A stretch of DNA of 42,489 nucleotides, from the NCBI GenBank assembly GCA_001929475.1, contig LXFE01000232.1, forward strand, positions 1 through 42,489, written 5' to 3'. The notes beneath the pieces are model-generated. The model was not told the origin of the DNA. It ran no database searches and worked only from the letters and a program-made list of their open reading frames with translations. This document shows positions 10,646 to 23,097 of the stretch, one piece after another. Numbering within the stretch: the stretch's first letter is position 1; the number at the start of each line of letters is the position of its first letter. Source of the stretch: Neolecta irregularis DAH-3. Lineage: Eukaryota > Ascomycota > Neolectomycetes > Neolectales > Neolectaceae. The position numbers and the translations under genes are program-made.

Positions 10646-10730
10646 CTATTCTGTTAGAGGTGAAAAGTTTCTAAATTGATTTTCTACCATGTTTGAAGTC
10701 TTATATATCCCAACCAACCTTGCAGAAAGT
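10646..10730 (-). other. Out-of-frame 3' tail of SMC4
   Basis: After the premature stop, the minus strand continues to encode the conserved SMC4 C-terminus (MFELSARLVGIYKT) in the next frame, ending at a TAG at 10646-10648. Sequence conservation in a shifted frame points to a recent one-base change or a sequence error rather than a natural end. Confidence 0.8.
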
Positions 10731-13700
10731 TCAAACATATTATTTCGCAGGGAAATAACAATAAATTGGGCATTTTTCGTACGTTCCTGAAAGTAAGTGA
10801 TTGGAGGATTACGATGGGTACCTTGATATAATTTGCAATAATAGAAACATTACGAAAGTCAAGTGCCGCGTCGATCTCATCCATGACATAAAGCGGCGTT
10901 GGCTTAAAATGGTGCAACGCAAATACAAGGGCGAGTGAACTCAGAGTTTTCTCACCCCCAGACAGATTTGAGATATTCTTCCAGCTCTTTTTGGGCGGCA
11001 TGACACTGAAAAGAATTCCTTCAGAGAAGGGATCCAAACTGTCGACAAGTTCCAGTTCTGCGTTTCCACCCATTGTAATCATCTTTTTATGAGAAATGAT
11101 AAAGATCTCATCATACCTGGTACATCTCCTTTAGTCGAATCGAAATGATATTAAAACCATCCATGAATCCATTCAATCTTCTTTTACGAAGATCGTCGCA
11201 TCGTTTCTTTGCTGAATCTCGGGAAAAAGTTGCCTGCTCGAGATCTTTGCTTCGCGCTTGATACTCATCTGCTCTTCGTTTGTACTCTTCAAGAACTGCC
11301 AGATCAACCTTTGCAGACAGTGTCCGTTCTTCAAGGACCGCGATCTCGCCCTTAAGTTCATTTTTGTCGAGACCATGGAGTTCATCAACAGAACACACGG
11401 AAAGCTCAATATGATCTTCCCCTTCAATCCACTCACTATAGCACTCAGAATCAGCTTAGTAAGGGAGCTACCTTGGATTGTGTAATTCCAGTTTGCCATG
11501 CTTTTCTTGCCAATGTTTCAACTTTCTGTTGTTTTCGGCAACGATCTTTTGGTGCTCTTCAAGCCTATTCCGCATCTCAATCTATATTTCAGCAACAAGG
11601 CGTAAAGGAAATTTTACTTCGGCAGCACGCAAGGCATTGATTTCGTCAGTTTTCTGGGTTAATTCCCCTTTCAGCGTGGTCAACTTTTCGGCCTTGGTCT
11701 CGATAATCTATGATATGAGCAGGAAGCCAAGCCAAAACCTAACATATTTCGCCTCCTCGGCTTGTTCACGAATGGACGTGGCAACTATTTCTTTTTCTTG
11801 AATACTCACATCCAGGGCCTTGAGCTCTTCGGCGATACTTTCTAGTTCCTCTTCGCTGCTTTTCAAAGTTTTCTCATGTTTTGAGCAATCCACGAGGGCT
11901 TTGGCTTTCGCAAGTTCGGCCGTTGTAATTCGTTCATTGAGGCTCTCAATCTGCTCTCGAAGACTGTCGACCTTGGACTTCTGACCTCGAAGGCGAACAC
12001 CACCAATTTCCATGATTTTGTTCTGTAGTTCCTTGATTTCCTCTTCGATACCCGCTGTTTCAGAATGCAGACGGGCAATTATTTTTCCCCCAGCTCTAAT
12101 TTGTTCCTCCAGCAGACTCATTCGATCGAGTTCCGCTTTAGACAAGAGACCGCCCTTCCTAATTATAAGAAGTGTCAGTGGTTCCGATTGCATACCCAAG
12201 CTCCGTTATACGACGTTCCAGATCTGTGACACTTTTATCAAACGACGAAATCTCCAACTTCAATTTCGAAATTTGAATCTCAATCTTTGGATTTTGATTT
12301 TCTAGTTCTTGCAGGTTTCGCTCTAGGTCATTCTTGCGTTGTTGATTCTGCTGAAAGTCGCTTTCTTGGGCCTCGACGTCTTTCTCGAGTTTCGCAACCG
12401 CCTCTTTGGTGGTTTCGGCGACCAATTTACTGCTCATTGCACCTTTCATAATGCGGCTGCCACCACCGCTCATAGTACCCGCTTTATCAATAAGTTGACC
12501 ATCAAGGGTGACAACACGCCAACGTTTCTGTCCGTAGGCAATTCGGTTAGCCTGGGCCAAATCCTTTGCGACTAGCGTATTTTGGAGGACGCTATAAAAT
12601 GCAGGTGCAAAGCGTGTGTCTTTGATTTTTACAAGATCGAATAACCGAGGGACATTTTCAGAGGTATCAATAGGTCTGAGATCCCGTGAAGCCAAACGAT
12701 CAAGACAAATGAAACTTGCTCGGCCGAGATTATTCTTCCGTAGATAGTCAATGCATTGTTGACCGACTTCAACGGAATCTACAATGAGACTATCAAGCTG
12801 AGGGCAAGCTGTGGAGATTGCAACATCGAATTTCACATCAATGGTACCAAGATTCCCAAGTCGGCCCTGTTATTTTAGTCTTTATAACCAAGGTATTTTA
12901 CATGAAAACCATTGATCCGCCCAGATTCTTTCAGCCGTAGAAGACCACCGAGAACATTTCCTTGGTTTTGAGAAGCAGAAAGAGAGGCACGGGCGTCATC
13001 TGCTTTGGCTCTACTGCGTTGTAATTCATCTCGAGATTTTGCATTATCATTGTTGCAAGCATCAAGTTCCCTCCTGACTGTTGCTATTTTCTGTTCGATC
13101 TCCCGAAATGACGCTCCACAGTTGCGAATTTCCTCCAACTAAAGTTTTAAAATATATTTAATATAATTCACACACCTTTGCCTTTCGCGATTCTTGAATC
13201 TGAGAAGTCTCAGCTATTGTCTCTTCTTTTGCTCTGTCAACGGCAACCTTTTTATTCTCAAGGATTTCTAATTCCGACTGCGCAACTGCTATAACCGACT
13301 GTGTTTCGTTAATATTCTGACGCCAAGGATCCAGGAACTTCTGTTTCTCTTCGATCTGGTCAGAAAAAGGTTTTGTCTTTCCTGAAAATTTAGACAGAAA
13401 TCTACAACAACTACATACCCTTTAATCCATTCTGAATTGAGACAAGTTCCTCCTCTTCCTTGACTAACCGCGTTTCAAGCTCGGTTATAGAAATGTTGAA
13501 TTTCTTGATCTCCTCGTCATGATTTTCTGTCCAGCTTCTGGCCTCACTAAGCGCGTGCCTCGTGCTTTGAATGTTTTTTGTGAGCTTCTTTTGTTTTGAA
13601 ACAATATGTTTCTGCTTCTCCTGAATCTGAACATTCTCCCGGTCATATTTTGCGAGTTGTCGAAGCACTTCGACAGTTTCCTTCTGCAGTGATTCATATT

Positions 13701-15256
13701 CCTTATTTATCTGCTTATAGCTCTTTTCCAGTGCCCTGTATTCTTCCTCGTTACCATTGTATCTCCCAAGCTCTGAACTGAGCTCAAGTTCAAGTTCTTT
13801 TATTGCGGCATCGGTGATCTCAAGGTTTTCTTTACAATCCAGAATGTAAGATTGGTAAAGTGCCGACTGTTTGAAGACCAGTTCATTTTCATCCTTGATA
13901 TATGCAATTGCCTTATCCTTTTTCTCTTCCAAACTGGCCTTTTCTTTCTCGACGATACCAACTCGGTGCACTTTTTCTGTACAGACGTCATTGAGACTCT
14001 CAAGTTCTTGGGCAGCATCTTCGATAGGCTTTTTATACTTGGAGGTGCCAACAATATCCTCAAGATACTCAAGCAACCCGTCCTCATTCTCATTCTGAGC
14101 CTTCGGCTTCATTTGGGCGATGGATTCAACCTCTCCTTGGAGAATTAAAAATCTTTTGTGGTCAAGATCAATGCCACGGTCTTTGAGGAGGGTAGTAACC
14201 TCGGTAAAATTGCTGTTTCGATCATTAATGGTATATTGACTGGAGTTATTCTTGAATGCTTTTCGAGCAATGACAAGGGTTGAGTTTGGTAGAATTTCAC
14301 AATTACCTTCCTCGGGCTTTAGGTAAGTCGGAGGGTGGGAATTTATGAATACCAGATCGATGACCTCCTGGAAGTGGACTTCCACGCTGCAAAACGCAAG
14401 ATTTGGATGAGCCGCAGAATTGTGTATAAGGGAAGAAATCTTTCCTTGGCGCATCTTGCTAGCGCGAAAGCCGAAGACGAACAACAAAGAATCAATAACA
14501 TTTGACTTGCCAGATCCATTGGGACCGACTACAGATGAAAATGACTTTATTGAGCAGTTATGCAATTTCCAAGCGTACCCTATGGAATGGACCAATCTCT
14601 TGCCTTCCGGCATATGATTTGAAATTCATCAAGACCAGATGGGTGATCATAATCCGCTTGTGAGGGCCTTTTGGTTCTTCAGCGATTAATCTTTGACGTT
14701 TCCGTATATCAAACAGTTGCAAAGTAGACGATACATTCTGGGTTTGGGCCAATTGAGAAGATAACTTTGGAGTTGACGAGGTCAGTGTCGAATCTGGCTG
14801 TTCAGTATTGGTTTCAACATCTTCCGCTGGGATGTCTTCAACAGCTGGAGACGGTGACTGAATCTCAATCATCTCTCCTGTTTGCAGTTCCCCAGCATGG
14901 TCTTTGCTTTCGATTGATTCTCTGGTGATAGGTGGCTTGCTTAGCCCGCTCGATTTCTTTGGGGCTGCTGATGCGGATTCGAACGGGGTTGATCGAGCGG
15001 CGACACGCGCGATTGAACTCGGGGGGTTCGTTGCAGATTCCGTCTTCACAGGGGTCCTCGGGGCTGGTCTGGAGGAGGAGCGGGTTGATCGTGGAGTATC
15101 ATCCAAGCGGTTGTTGTTATCGCAGTCTTGTAGCCTCTGACTGCATTCTTGCAAGTCCGAGCTGTGGTCCGGGTCTGAATCCGAGTCCGGGTCTGGGAGT
15201 GCGCGGCCGGATGAATTTGCCCTGCGAGAAGAATCCTGCTGCCTTGTGGGTGGCAT
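10731..15256 (-). CDS. SMC4: Condensin subunit SMC4 (3' end frameshifted)
   Basis: Eleven exons: 15256-14579, 14544-13419, 13381-13176, 13138-12902, 12866-12196, 12158-11744, 11707-11618, 11581-11472, 11435-11117, 11082-10822, 10787 onward. They give 1389 residues as read. Features in order: an acidic, Ser/Pro-rich N-terminus (~200 aa); NFKSYAGRQEIGPFH; Walker A GPNGSGKS at ~233-240; coiled coil; a hinge around 740-800 (GRLGNLGTID, VAISTACPQLD); the second coiled coil; ABC signature LSGGEK at ~1324; Walker B VMDEIDA at ~1350. SMC4 pairs with SMC2 in condensin to compact chromosomes. The family block after VISLRN should continue NMFELS..RLVGIYK. This exists, but one extra base at about 10739-10742 shifts the frame, and the protein stops at 10731. 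Removing one base would extend the frame to 10646 (~1417 aa). The gene is divergent from PRP39. Confidence 0.95.
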
Positions 15257-15380
15257 TGAAGCTGTAACGGCCGGCGCGAGAAGCGTAAAGGCGCGCCAGG
15301 GACGGTCACGTGAGACATATGTGTGGCTGGGCAGCAGTCTTCTTCGCTCACCACCATCCGCCCGCCCATTTCACTTATCC
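15257..15380. promoter_or_regulatory. SMC4/PRP39 divergent promoter with CACGTG
   Basis: Only 124 bases separate the two divergent ATGs. A palindromic CACGTG (bHLH-type E-box) lies at 15307-15312, near the middle. The same hexamer occurs at 39627-39632 between the DRAM-type gene and ATG1. No TATA box is visible. Confidence 0.5.
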
Positions 15381-17647
15381 ATGGCCGAGAACGAGCCCGA
15401 CGTCGAGCGCTTTTCACGGCTTGTAGTCGACGATCCAGACGACTTTGATGCGTGGGAAGGACTTCTGCAAGCGACAGAGGCCGCAGAAGGCGGTCTGCAC
15501 AGAGGCTCTTCACCGCAGGCTGTTGCGGCTATGCGCAGTGTCTACGACCGCTTCTTGCGCCGCTTCCCGCTGCTTTTTGGCTACTGGAAGAAATACGCCG
15601 ACCTCGAGTTCGCTATTGCAGGGACCGAGTCGGCGGAACTGGTCTATGAGCGCGGCGTCGCAGGCATCTCCAACTCGGTTGATCTGTGGTCAAATTACTG
15701 TGCTTTCAAAATGGAGACCAGCCACGAGCAGGACGATATCAGAGAGTGCGTTCATTTCTTCTTTTGCAAAATCTGCAGTGCTGTCCAGGCGTTGGCCCTG
15801 CCAACTTGTGCCTGAGGCGTACTGCAGTCCGTTCGCCAGGCCTCTCCGAAGCGTCTGCATTCGACGTCTTACGCACTGTAGTATCGGTATGCGAACGAGT
15901 CACGATCCAGTAGATAATTGTTTTCATGTTTGTGTCTTGCAGCAAACGTTGGTAGGTACAGTCAACTGATGCTTCTTTTTCCAGGCTCTTTGAAAGAGGT
16001 GCAAATCATGTCGGCTTGGACTTCTTGGCTCATCCCTTTTGGGATAAGTATCTTGAATATGAGGAACGAATGGAGAATTGGGAAGCTATTTACCGCATTC
16101 TCGATCGCATTATTCATATTCCTATGCATCAATATGCCCGTTATTTTGAGAGGCATGTTTTCTCGTCCCACCAATTCTAACAAATAGATTTACCCAAATG
16201 GCTGTAACTCGACCAATTACCGACCTCCTTCCCGAAGATATAATTGCCACTTTTAGAGACGACGTGATGAACGAGCCTATCCCACCACCCCCATCAGGTC
16301 AAGCATTTAGCGCCAAACGAACTGAAATGGAGATTGAAAGAGAAATCAGACTCCGTATCCACAATTTCCATCTCGAGATTTATCAGAAAATCCAAACTGA
16401 GACCACCAAACGATGGGCTTTTGAGTCAGAGGTTGTTTCTATCCCTTTACTTTTTAATCAAGGATTAGATCAAGCGCCCATACTTTCATGTTCGAGAATT
16501 AGATGAAGCTCAACTTGTCAACTGGAGAAAATATCTCGACTTTGAAGAAATCGAAGGAAACTTCAAGCATATTCAATTTTTGTATGAGCGATGTCTTGTT
16601 ACTTGCGTATGTGTTTCCGATTACTCTCACTTACGTTATAGGCATTATACGAAGAATTCTGGTTGCGATATGCTCGATGGATGTCTGCCCAAGTCGGCAG
16701 ACAAGAGGAAGTTCGACTGATATATTTCCGGGGCTCGACTTGTTTTGCTCCCATGTGGTATGATTAATTTTCCCGTCTATCTATAGTAACAGTATAGTCG
16801 TCTCAGTTTGCGTTTCCAGTTTGCTTTATTCGAGGAAGCTCAGGGAAACCTTGACTTTGCCCTTGGCATATATCAATCCATTTTAGATCAACTTCCTGGA
16901 AACCTTGAAGCGATCATGCATATAATCCATTTGCACCGACGCCAAGACCCCAAGAACTATGAGAAACTTATCGCAATAATCAAGGAGTATATTGATAATC
17001 CTGATACCGAACCTTCTATTCGAGGCAGCCTTTTTGCTGAATGGGCCAGGGTTCTATGGAAGGTATTTATGTCCTGAAGACCCCTTCTAATACGTCAGTT
17101 CAAAGGTTCACCCGATGATGCACGAGCTTTATTTCAAGAGAATGTAGCGAACTATAGAGACAATCGCTACTTTTGGATCAATTACCTACGCTTTGAGATG
17201 GCTCAGCCAGTTGGTATTCTTTCGAATCGCCATTATGGCTAACATGGAGACGTTGAAACAGAAAAAGACGTGTTCAAAAAGATATACAACGTTATAACGC
17301 TCATTAGAACCAAATCCCACCTTCCACCACTAATAGTTAAGGACCTAAGTCATCTCTACATGGAATATCTCCTGGAAAATGCAACATCTCCAGGGGTAAT
17401 TCAAGAATATTGTCGATTAGACCGCGAAGTCAACGGACCATGGAGTATTCAAACAGAGAACAAATTGCGCCTTACGGACAACGAAGATATCGCCAGCGTT
17501 GAAAAGAGACTTCGAGCGGAAAACGGTCACCCCGGATTACTTATCACAGAAGAAGACATCCGAGATGGAAGAAATCCTTATGACAAATATTTTGAACAGC
17601 AAGGGGAAATCCCGCCAGCTCCGGATTCCTCTGCTAATGGGGTTTAA
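15381..17647 (+). CDS. PRP39: U1 snRNP splicing factor PRP39 (HAT repeats)
   Basis: Eight exons (15381-15745, 15985-16152, 16188-16431, 16469-16606, 16642-16757, 16798-17062, 17099-17213, 17250-17647) give 602 residues. The protein is built of HAT repeats: FPLLFGYWKKYADLE, VDLWSNYCAFK, HPFWDKYLEYEERMENW, HVRELDEAQLVNWRKYLDFE, FWLRYARWM and YFWINYLRFEM. The family phrases RELFERGANHVGLDF and KRPYFHVRELD identify Prp39 rather than Clf1 or Rna14. Prp39 stabilises U1 snRNP at the 5' splice site. Intron 1 is 239 nt, about six times the usual length here; intron 2 (16153-16187) is GC-AG. The other introns are 35-40 nt. Confidence 0.93.
15746..15984 (+). other. Unusually long PRP39 intron 1
   Basis: A 239-nt intron with GTGCGT donor and CCAG acceptor, joining RE to LFERG in frame. 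It has alternative internal GT/AG pairs and an H-box-like AGATAA followed ~50 bases later by ACA. That layout could belong to an H/ACA snoRNA, but no folding was done. Confidence 0.6.
16153..16187 (+). other. GC-AG intron in PRP39
   Basis: A 35-nt intron with donor GCATGT, branch-like TTCTAAC and acceptor ATAG. It joins YARYFE to RFTQM with a split Arg codon. A GT three bases into the intron would put the downstream HAT repeat out of frame. Confidence 0.85.
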
Positions 17648-17922
17648 TTTCAAAATTATCGTCAAGGGCTCGGAGATGTATGGGCTATCTGAACCGAGGA
17701 TGTTGAATGATTTTAAAAATATACTCTTTTCTTCTCTTAGGCTCAGGCACATGATCCATCGCTTTTCTTCACTTTCTATATCTTCGCAATCGTCTATCTG
17801 GCTCGGCACAACGTCGGTGGCGTTTAGTGGTTGCATACCCCACCTGCCATATGTCGAAGGCGCATATCTTAAATATAGGAGCTTCTCTTTTTCCCTTATT
17901 CTCTCTTCCTGACTTCAACAAC

Positions 17923-19573
17923 ATGCTTCTTCTCCTCTTCGCGGTTGCTGTGATGCTTGTCGGCTTATGTGCCCACATGTTTTCTGAACGAAAAGGACTA
18001 ACTAGCGAACACTTGTTTCCGCCTCTCGTTAAATCTTTCATACCGCTCGGCCTGGACAACATTTTAATGCTGATTCGTTTGAGTATTGAGAACACACACT
18101 TTTATTTCTTCAAGCGACACTTCGAGAATTACGGTCAAACTTTTGCTCTGAGAGTGGGCGTGGCTAATCTCTACTTTACGAATGATCCAGAAAACGTTTC
18201 TTTTCCTTGAAAACTTCTGAATCTGAACCGCAGATCAAAGCACTACTTTCCACGCAGTTTGGCGAGTTTGGAAAAGGGCCACTGTTCCATGAAACTTTGA
18301 AAGAGTTCCTTGGACATGGTATCTTCAACGTTGATCATGAATTGTGGCAGACATCTCGAACTTTACTTCGTCCTCAGTTCGTCAAAGAACGTATTTCAGA
18401 TCTAGAACTTTTTGAAAGACATTTTCAACAACTCTTGTTACATATTCCTAATGATAAGACCGTCGATCTACTTGATTTATTCATGCGGATGACTCTAGAT
18501 TCTGCAACAGAGTATCTGATGGGTGTTAGCACAAACAGTCTTGCTGATCCAAAAGTTGATTCTTAGAAATTCGTATCTTATCCTCTAGGTTAAATTTGCA
18601 GAAGCTTTCGACTTTGTACAGGATTTGAGTGCAAGAAGGGTTATACTTGGACCGCTCTATCAACTATATCCAACTTTTGGCTATTCGAAAGCAATCAGAA
18701 CGGTTTGTCAATATCCTGGACTGTCTGACAATTTTCAGTTGGATCATTTTGTAGAACCTTTCATTGATCGTGCCATCGGACTTCACCATTCTAACTCGGA
18801 AAAGCCATCATCAAATTACATCTTCCTCGATGCTATCTCGGAGCTGACTCAGGATCGAAAGGTTTTGCGAGATCAAATTCTTAATATCCTCCTCGCTGGC
18901 CGGGATACAACTGCTGCCGCGTTGAGCTGGGCTTTCTACGAAATGGCCCGGCATGAAGATGTGTGGAGAAAACTCCAAGAAGAAGTTGCGATCCTTAATG
19001 GAGCTAAACCCACTTTTGATGATCTCAAGTCAATAAAATATTTGCAATGGATCATAAACGAAAGTATTCATGCACAGTCCTGTGCTTTTCGTTGATACTT
19101 TAGCCTTGCGTTTATATCCTTCAGTTCCTGGTAATGTTCGAACAGCTTTAGTCGATACAACGCTTCCTCGAGGAGGAGGTCCCAAAGGAGATGAACCGAT
19201 CTTTTGCAAAAAGGGCACACCAGTAGGATATATTGTCCAAGTAATGCACACTCGAACTGATTTTTATGGACCTGATGCTTTGGAATTTAAACCCGAGCGT
19301 TGGTCAGGGCCGCCTCCCAAACCATGGTCCTATCTTCCTTTCAAGTATGTTATGGTTCAGTCATCTCTCTGATATAAAAACAGTGGAGGCCCAAGAATTT
19401 GTCTCGGTCAACAGTTCGCCATTGCAGAAATGGGCTATATCATTGTCCGTATGGCTCAGACGTTTGAAACACTCGAACAACAAGATTTCAAAGAACGTGT
19501 GATGCGCAAGACCATTATTCTGACGAGCGGGAATGGGGTCAAAGTTAGTTTGTGTCGGAAATCTGGGCCTTAA
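17923..19573 (+). CDS. Cytochrome P450, CYP52/CYP63-like monooxygenase
   Basis: Five exons (17923-18195, 18234-18554, 18589-19063, 19104-19344, 19384-19573) give 499 residues. An N-terminal hydrophobic anchor ([16 protein letters not shown]) places it on the ER. The oxygen-binding I-helix motif AGRDTT is at 301-306, the ExxR pair is E356/R359, and the heme loop [10 protein letters not shown] at 436-445 carries the ligand Cys443. Near-N-terminal blocks such as [13 protein letters not shown] and GDGIF-like [12 protein letters not shown] resemble the CYP52/CYP63 clan, whose members hydroxylate alkanes and fatty acids; the true substrate is unknown. Upstream in-frame codons exist, so the start could lie earlier. 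No biosynthetic partners are adjacent. Confidence 0.95.
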
Positions 19574-20557
19574 TTTAAAATTCCAGATGCCATCCTATGT
19601 AAAGTTTGTCATACCTGAACAAAGGTCTGTGCGAATTTATTTTTCAAAGAAAATGGGATGCAAGTTTGCAAGTTTAACGGTCTAAAGCTCTGAACGACTA
19701 TTTATTCATAACTTGGTCATGAAGTTCAAATATTGATGCTGTCAATCTTGATTTTTGGGACTCCTTGAAGATAACGATGAAACATTAGGAGACTTCCTTT
19801 CAATTCCTTTCCATCTGGGACATATGGAATATCGCCAGGTTGTTAAATATGGTGATATCAGCAAAGTTTTGAAACCTATTAAATTATAGCCTACGAGAAG
19901 AGAATTTTGTTAAGGCGAGAAGCACGTTTACAGCACCCAAGAGTTCCCGGATGTATCGGCGGAGACAACTATTCTGAGACTACTTTTAACCCTTTTCCAA
20001 ACAAAAACATAAGAACATTAACTAGTTCTTACCAGACACGTGGAGGGAGATGTTGCCATATTTATGGACATAGATAATGGAAGTATATAATCTTGTATGA
20101 TTATGTATACCTAACCAAGTTCGCGTACATTAGATAGTATGCCCTGTATATTAGAAGTTCACATACTTGTACTCCGGGCAAGTACTTGTACCGCGACGTT
20201 GCAGAGCAACAGATTAATAATTTCACCAAAGAACTCCAGAAGCCAATAAAATCACCTCAATGCCTTTGGATTCCCTACTTAGTCTGGATCCAGTAGTCAG
20301 GAGGGTGTCAGAGATTTCTTTTTTCTCAAGTTGGGATCTAAACAAGGTTACATGCAAAAAGTCACAGCGAATCGGGTGGTTGACTGACATCTTACATTGA
20401 CCAGTCTCGCTCATGTTCTATTACGAGAAGTTGCTCATTCTTCGAGTTTTCTAAGTTAAGAAATATCTTGCTACATGCATATAAAAATAATATCCAGCTT
20501 ATAGACTATTCACGAGGTGAGTATAAGGCTAAGTACCTGTAGGATCCTTAAAGAAAA
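19574..20557. other. Intergenic, AT-rich, nothing supported
   Basis: About 1 kb between the convergent ends of the P450 and the first membrane-protein paralogue. Only short ORFs occur. Near 20166-20192, words related to ACTTGTAC recur in both orientations, forming a small imperfect palindrome. No RNA gene was recognised. Confidence 0.55.
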
Positions 20558-23097
20558 TCAAAACAAGGGCCACCAAGTGTTTCCAGCATTTCGTGAAGCT
20601 GCCGCCACAGAACTAAGGAGTAGTGAGGTACCTTCTAGCCAAGATGACCAAGAGGCTCCTCGAGGGATAACCCAGGATCCCAACTCATTGTAATACCAAC
20701 AGATGTCTGCAAATATCTCCGCACCAACGGTAAGAAAGAAAGACAGTGTACTACCGTCTAAACGCATAGAAGCAATAGTAAGCCCCAGACTGATCAAGGG
20801 AAATATTATGGCAGGAATGGCAAGAAAGGGCGAGCTTTCGCGCTGGACCTGTTCTGCATTCAATCGCCGGCGCCACGTAGTGGGTTCGATATCCCGAAAC
20901 ATACTTCGAAGACAATAGAACGTTGAGACTACGATCCCCAAAGACGCAAAGATCACTTGAAACCAAATTACGAAGTTCGGAATATTGCTATTGGTGTTGA
21001 ATCCAAGTTGTGCAGTTTTCGGACGAAATGCGAGAGCTACGAACGACAAAACCCAACTTAAAAGTGCAAGTATCCCTAAAGCCCATATCCTCCTAGGAGA
21101 AACTGGTTTTTTCAATGAAAAAAGTCGTCTAGAGACATTGCGGTCGTCCAGTCTGGAGTACGAGCTGATGCTGACTTCTGCAAACATCCACCCCAAATAC
21201 TCAGAACGTTTCGAAGGCCCTTGGATGAATGGCGAGAGAATATTTCGAGCTGCATAGCTTGATATGAGCATCCCAGGATCGGTGAAAGCAACCTGGCACA
21301 TAAGGATTTTATCAGTTGGATCAATAGATTACCATCACCGCTGTTAGAATAACTTCTACAGCTGCTATGCCTAATCGTGACCAATAACCATAGAGTCTTT
21401 CGATTATATAGGGTTTCTCATCCATGACTCTGATTCTTAGAGCAATTGCTTGAGTATCTTGAACGGTGAAAAATGTATTGCCCATATCTGACATCAAACT
21501 GTCGGCGACGCGTTCCTGTACCATTACCATGATTATACCACCTGAAGTAATAGTTTCGATGGCATTCCACCGCGGCTCCAGGCGCTCGTTGATCGCAGAT
21601 ATAACGCCAACTTGTTCAATTGTTACCCTTTTACATTCCTCAATCTCTGTTCTTGACACTGATGGTATATCAAGTTCGTGCTGTGTGCTATGTTTACTGC
21701 TTGTTGTGTTCGAATGTTGTGAATCGAAGTTCTCGATGAGATCCCACTCAAAACAGTCTTGACCGTAGTCAACGAAAAACAACCTATCTGCCCAAGTCCA
21801 ACGATGATTATTTCGATCACCACACCATGCCCGAGCAAACTCGGATTCTGGTGAAAGACTTCCACCTTCAAATACAAATTCTTTTGTTGCAAAAATTCGA
21901 AGCCATCGAAAGTACTGAGCAATTGAAAGATTGCTTTTTACCCACAGTTCATGTCCTGGAAGTTGACACCGCTGGATAACGTCCCGAATCGGCATACAAC
22001 ATAACATATGCTGTGCAGATAGCACTATTTCTCCGCGTTGTTGATTATCGACCAAATTTAAAGGTGGAAGAATAAAGAGTTCGCGGAGAAGTTGTTGCCA
22101 ATGCCCTCCTAGCATATCAATTGACATGATGACCCCGCAGCTATGCCCACATGAATCGATTCGCGCAAGGTAACCGTATCTATTAGCTTCTCCAATATAG
22201 CCAGCCTGGTCCGTATAATTGACGAATTTTGTGAAGGCTGGCACACATGTTGTTATTGAGATTCCAGCGCCTGTATCAGGGAACATGGGGTAAGAGAATG
22301 ATGAGGTTCTGTATGCAAAGAAGAAGTCTAGCCATTGCACTTCGCATTGAAGACCCCCTTGTAGCCATGCTGCAACAGCTCCAGCTAGGCTATCAATCAG
22401 TGTCTATTTGAATGAGGGGATATATTACCTCAACAGACCCGTCGTAACACCTGAGGGCAAAGTAAGGGAATCCCTTACGCCGCCTCCAGCATCTGCGACA
22501 ACTGCAAGTGGGAGAATATTGTATATTAGCCCATTCAGAACATTCAATTCAACTGAAGATATGAATATCAGCAGAGTAAAATGCAACAATCTATGATGAG
22601 CAAACTATGTGGCTATGCATACCGCTTGGCAAAATTCAATATTTGAGGTTTGATCAACCATATAAGAATGATTGTGAGGCCAGATATAAGTGCCAAAAAG
22701 CCAAACATCCAGATGTGATATCTGGAAACCTGGCAAGAGACTGTAACGTCTGGCATAAAAACTGTTAGATGTTCAACAGGAGTCATTCAGCCAAGATTTG
22801 GTAGAGGCATTAATAAGCAGAAGCAACACGCCCGTAGAGTGCAATTTTGGATCTCATACGAAGAGTCCAGAAAGCAGGATCTAGAGCAACTAGTGTCGGA
22901 GACTCCCGATCAGGGTTTGCTCCAAGGATACGAACATCACAATAGCCAAGCTTGAGAGATCCGCGGGATAACTGCAAAGCGTGTCCAAGTGAATTATTTA
23001 AATTGATAAGGAGATAGTCGAAATTTAAAAAGTGAACCATTGTGGTTTCGACCTTCAAGCTGTGAACCAGTATGTCCAATGGCCCGCCTGTCCCCAT
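20558..23097 (-). CDS. Large multi-pass membrane protein, paralogue A (unknown family)
   Basis: I do not recognise this family. Five minus-strand exons (23097-22830, 22761-22623, 22590-22429, 22389-21339, 21292-20558) give about 784 residues. After an N-terminal ~90-residue segment comes a strong helix (MFGFLALISGLTIILIW), a second helix (TLLIFISSVEL), then a ~300-residue soluble region with several Cys and Trp (QHMLCCMPIRDV), and finally at least four C-terminal helices (WALGILALLSWVLSFVALAF; GAEIFADICWYYNELGSWV) ending in TWWPLF. Residue blocks such as DPGMLISSYAAR, EYLGW and WLEGTSLLLSS are shared with the gene at 28186-30255. The four introns are 68, 32, 39 and 46 nt. The start is uncertain: the frame stays open upstream without an ATG, so a further 5' exon is possible. 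Confidence 0.65.

Noticed and set aside
17923-19573. P450 as part of a secondary-metabolite cluster
   Set aside because: Neighbours are a splicing factor and a membrane protein of unknown type; no synthase, transporter or cluster regulator is present.
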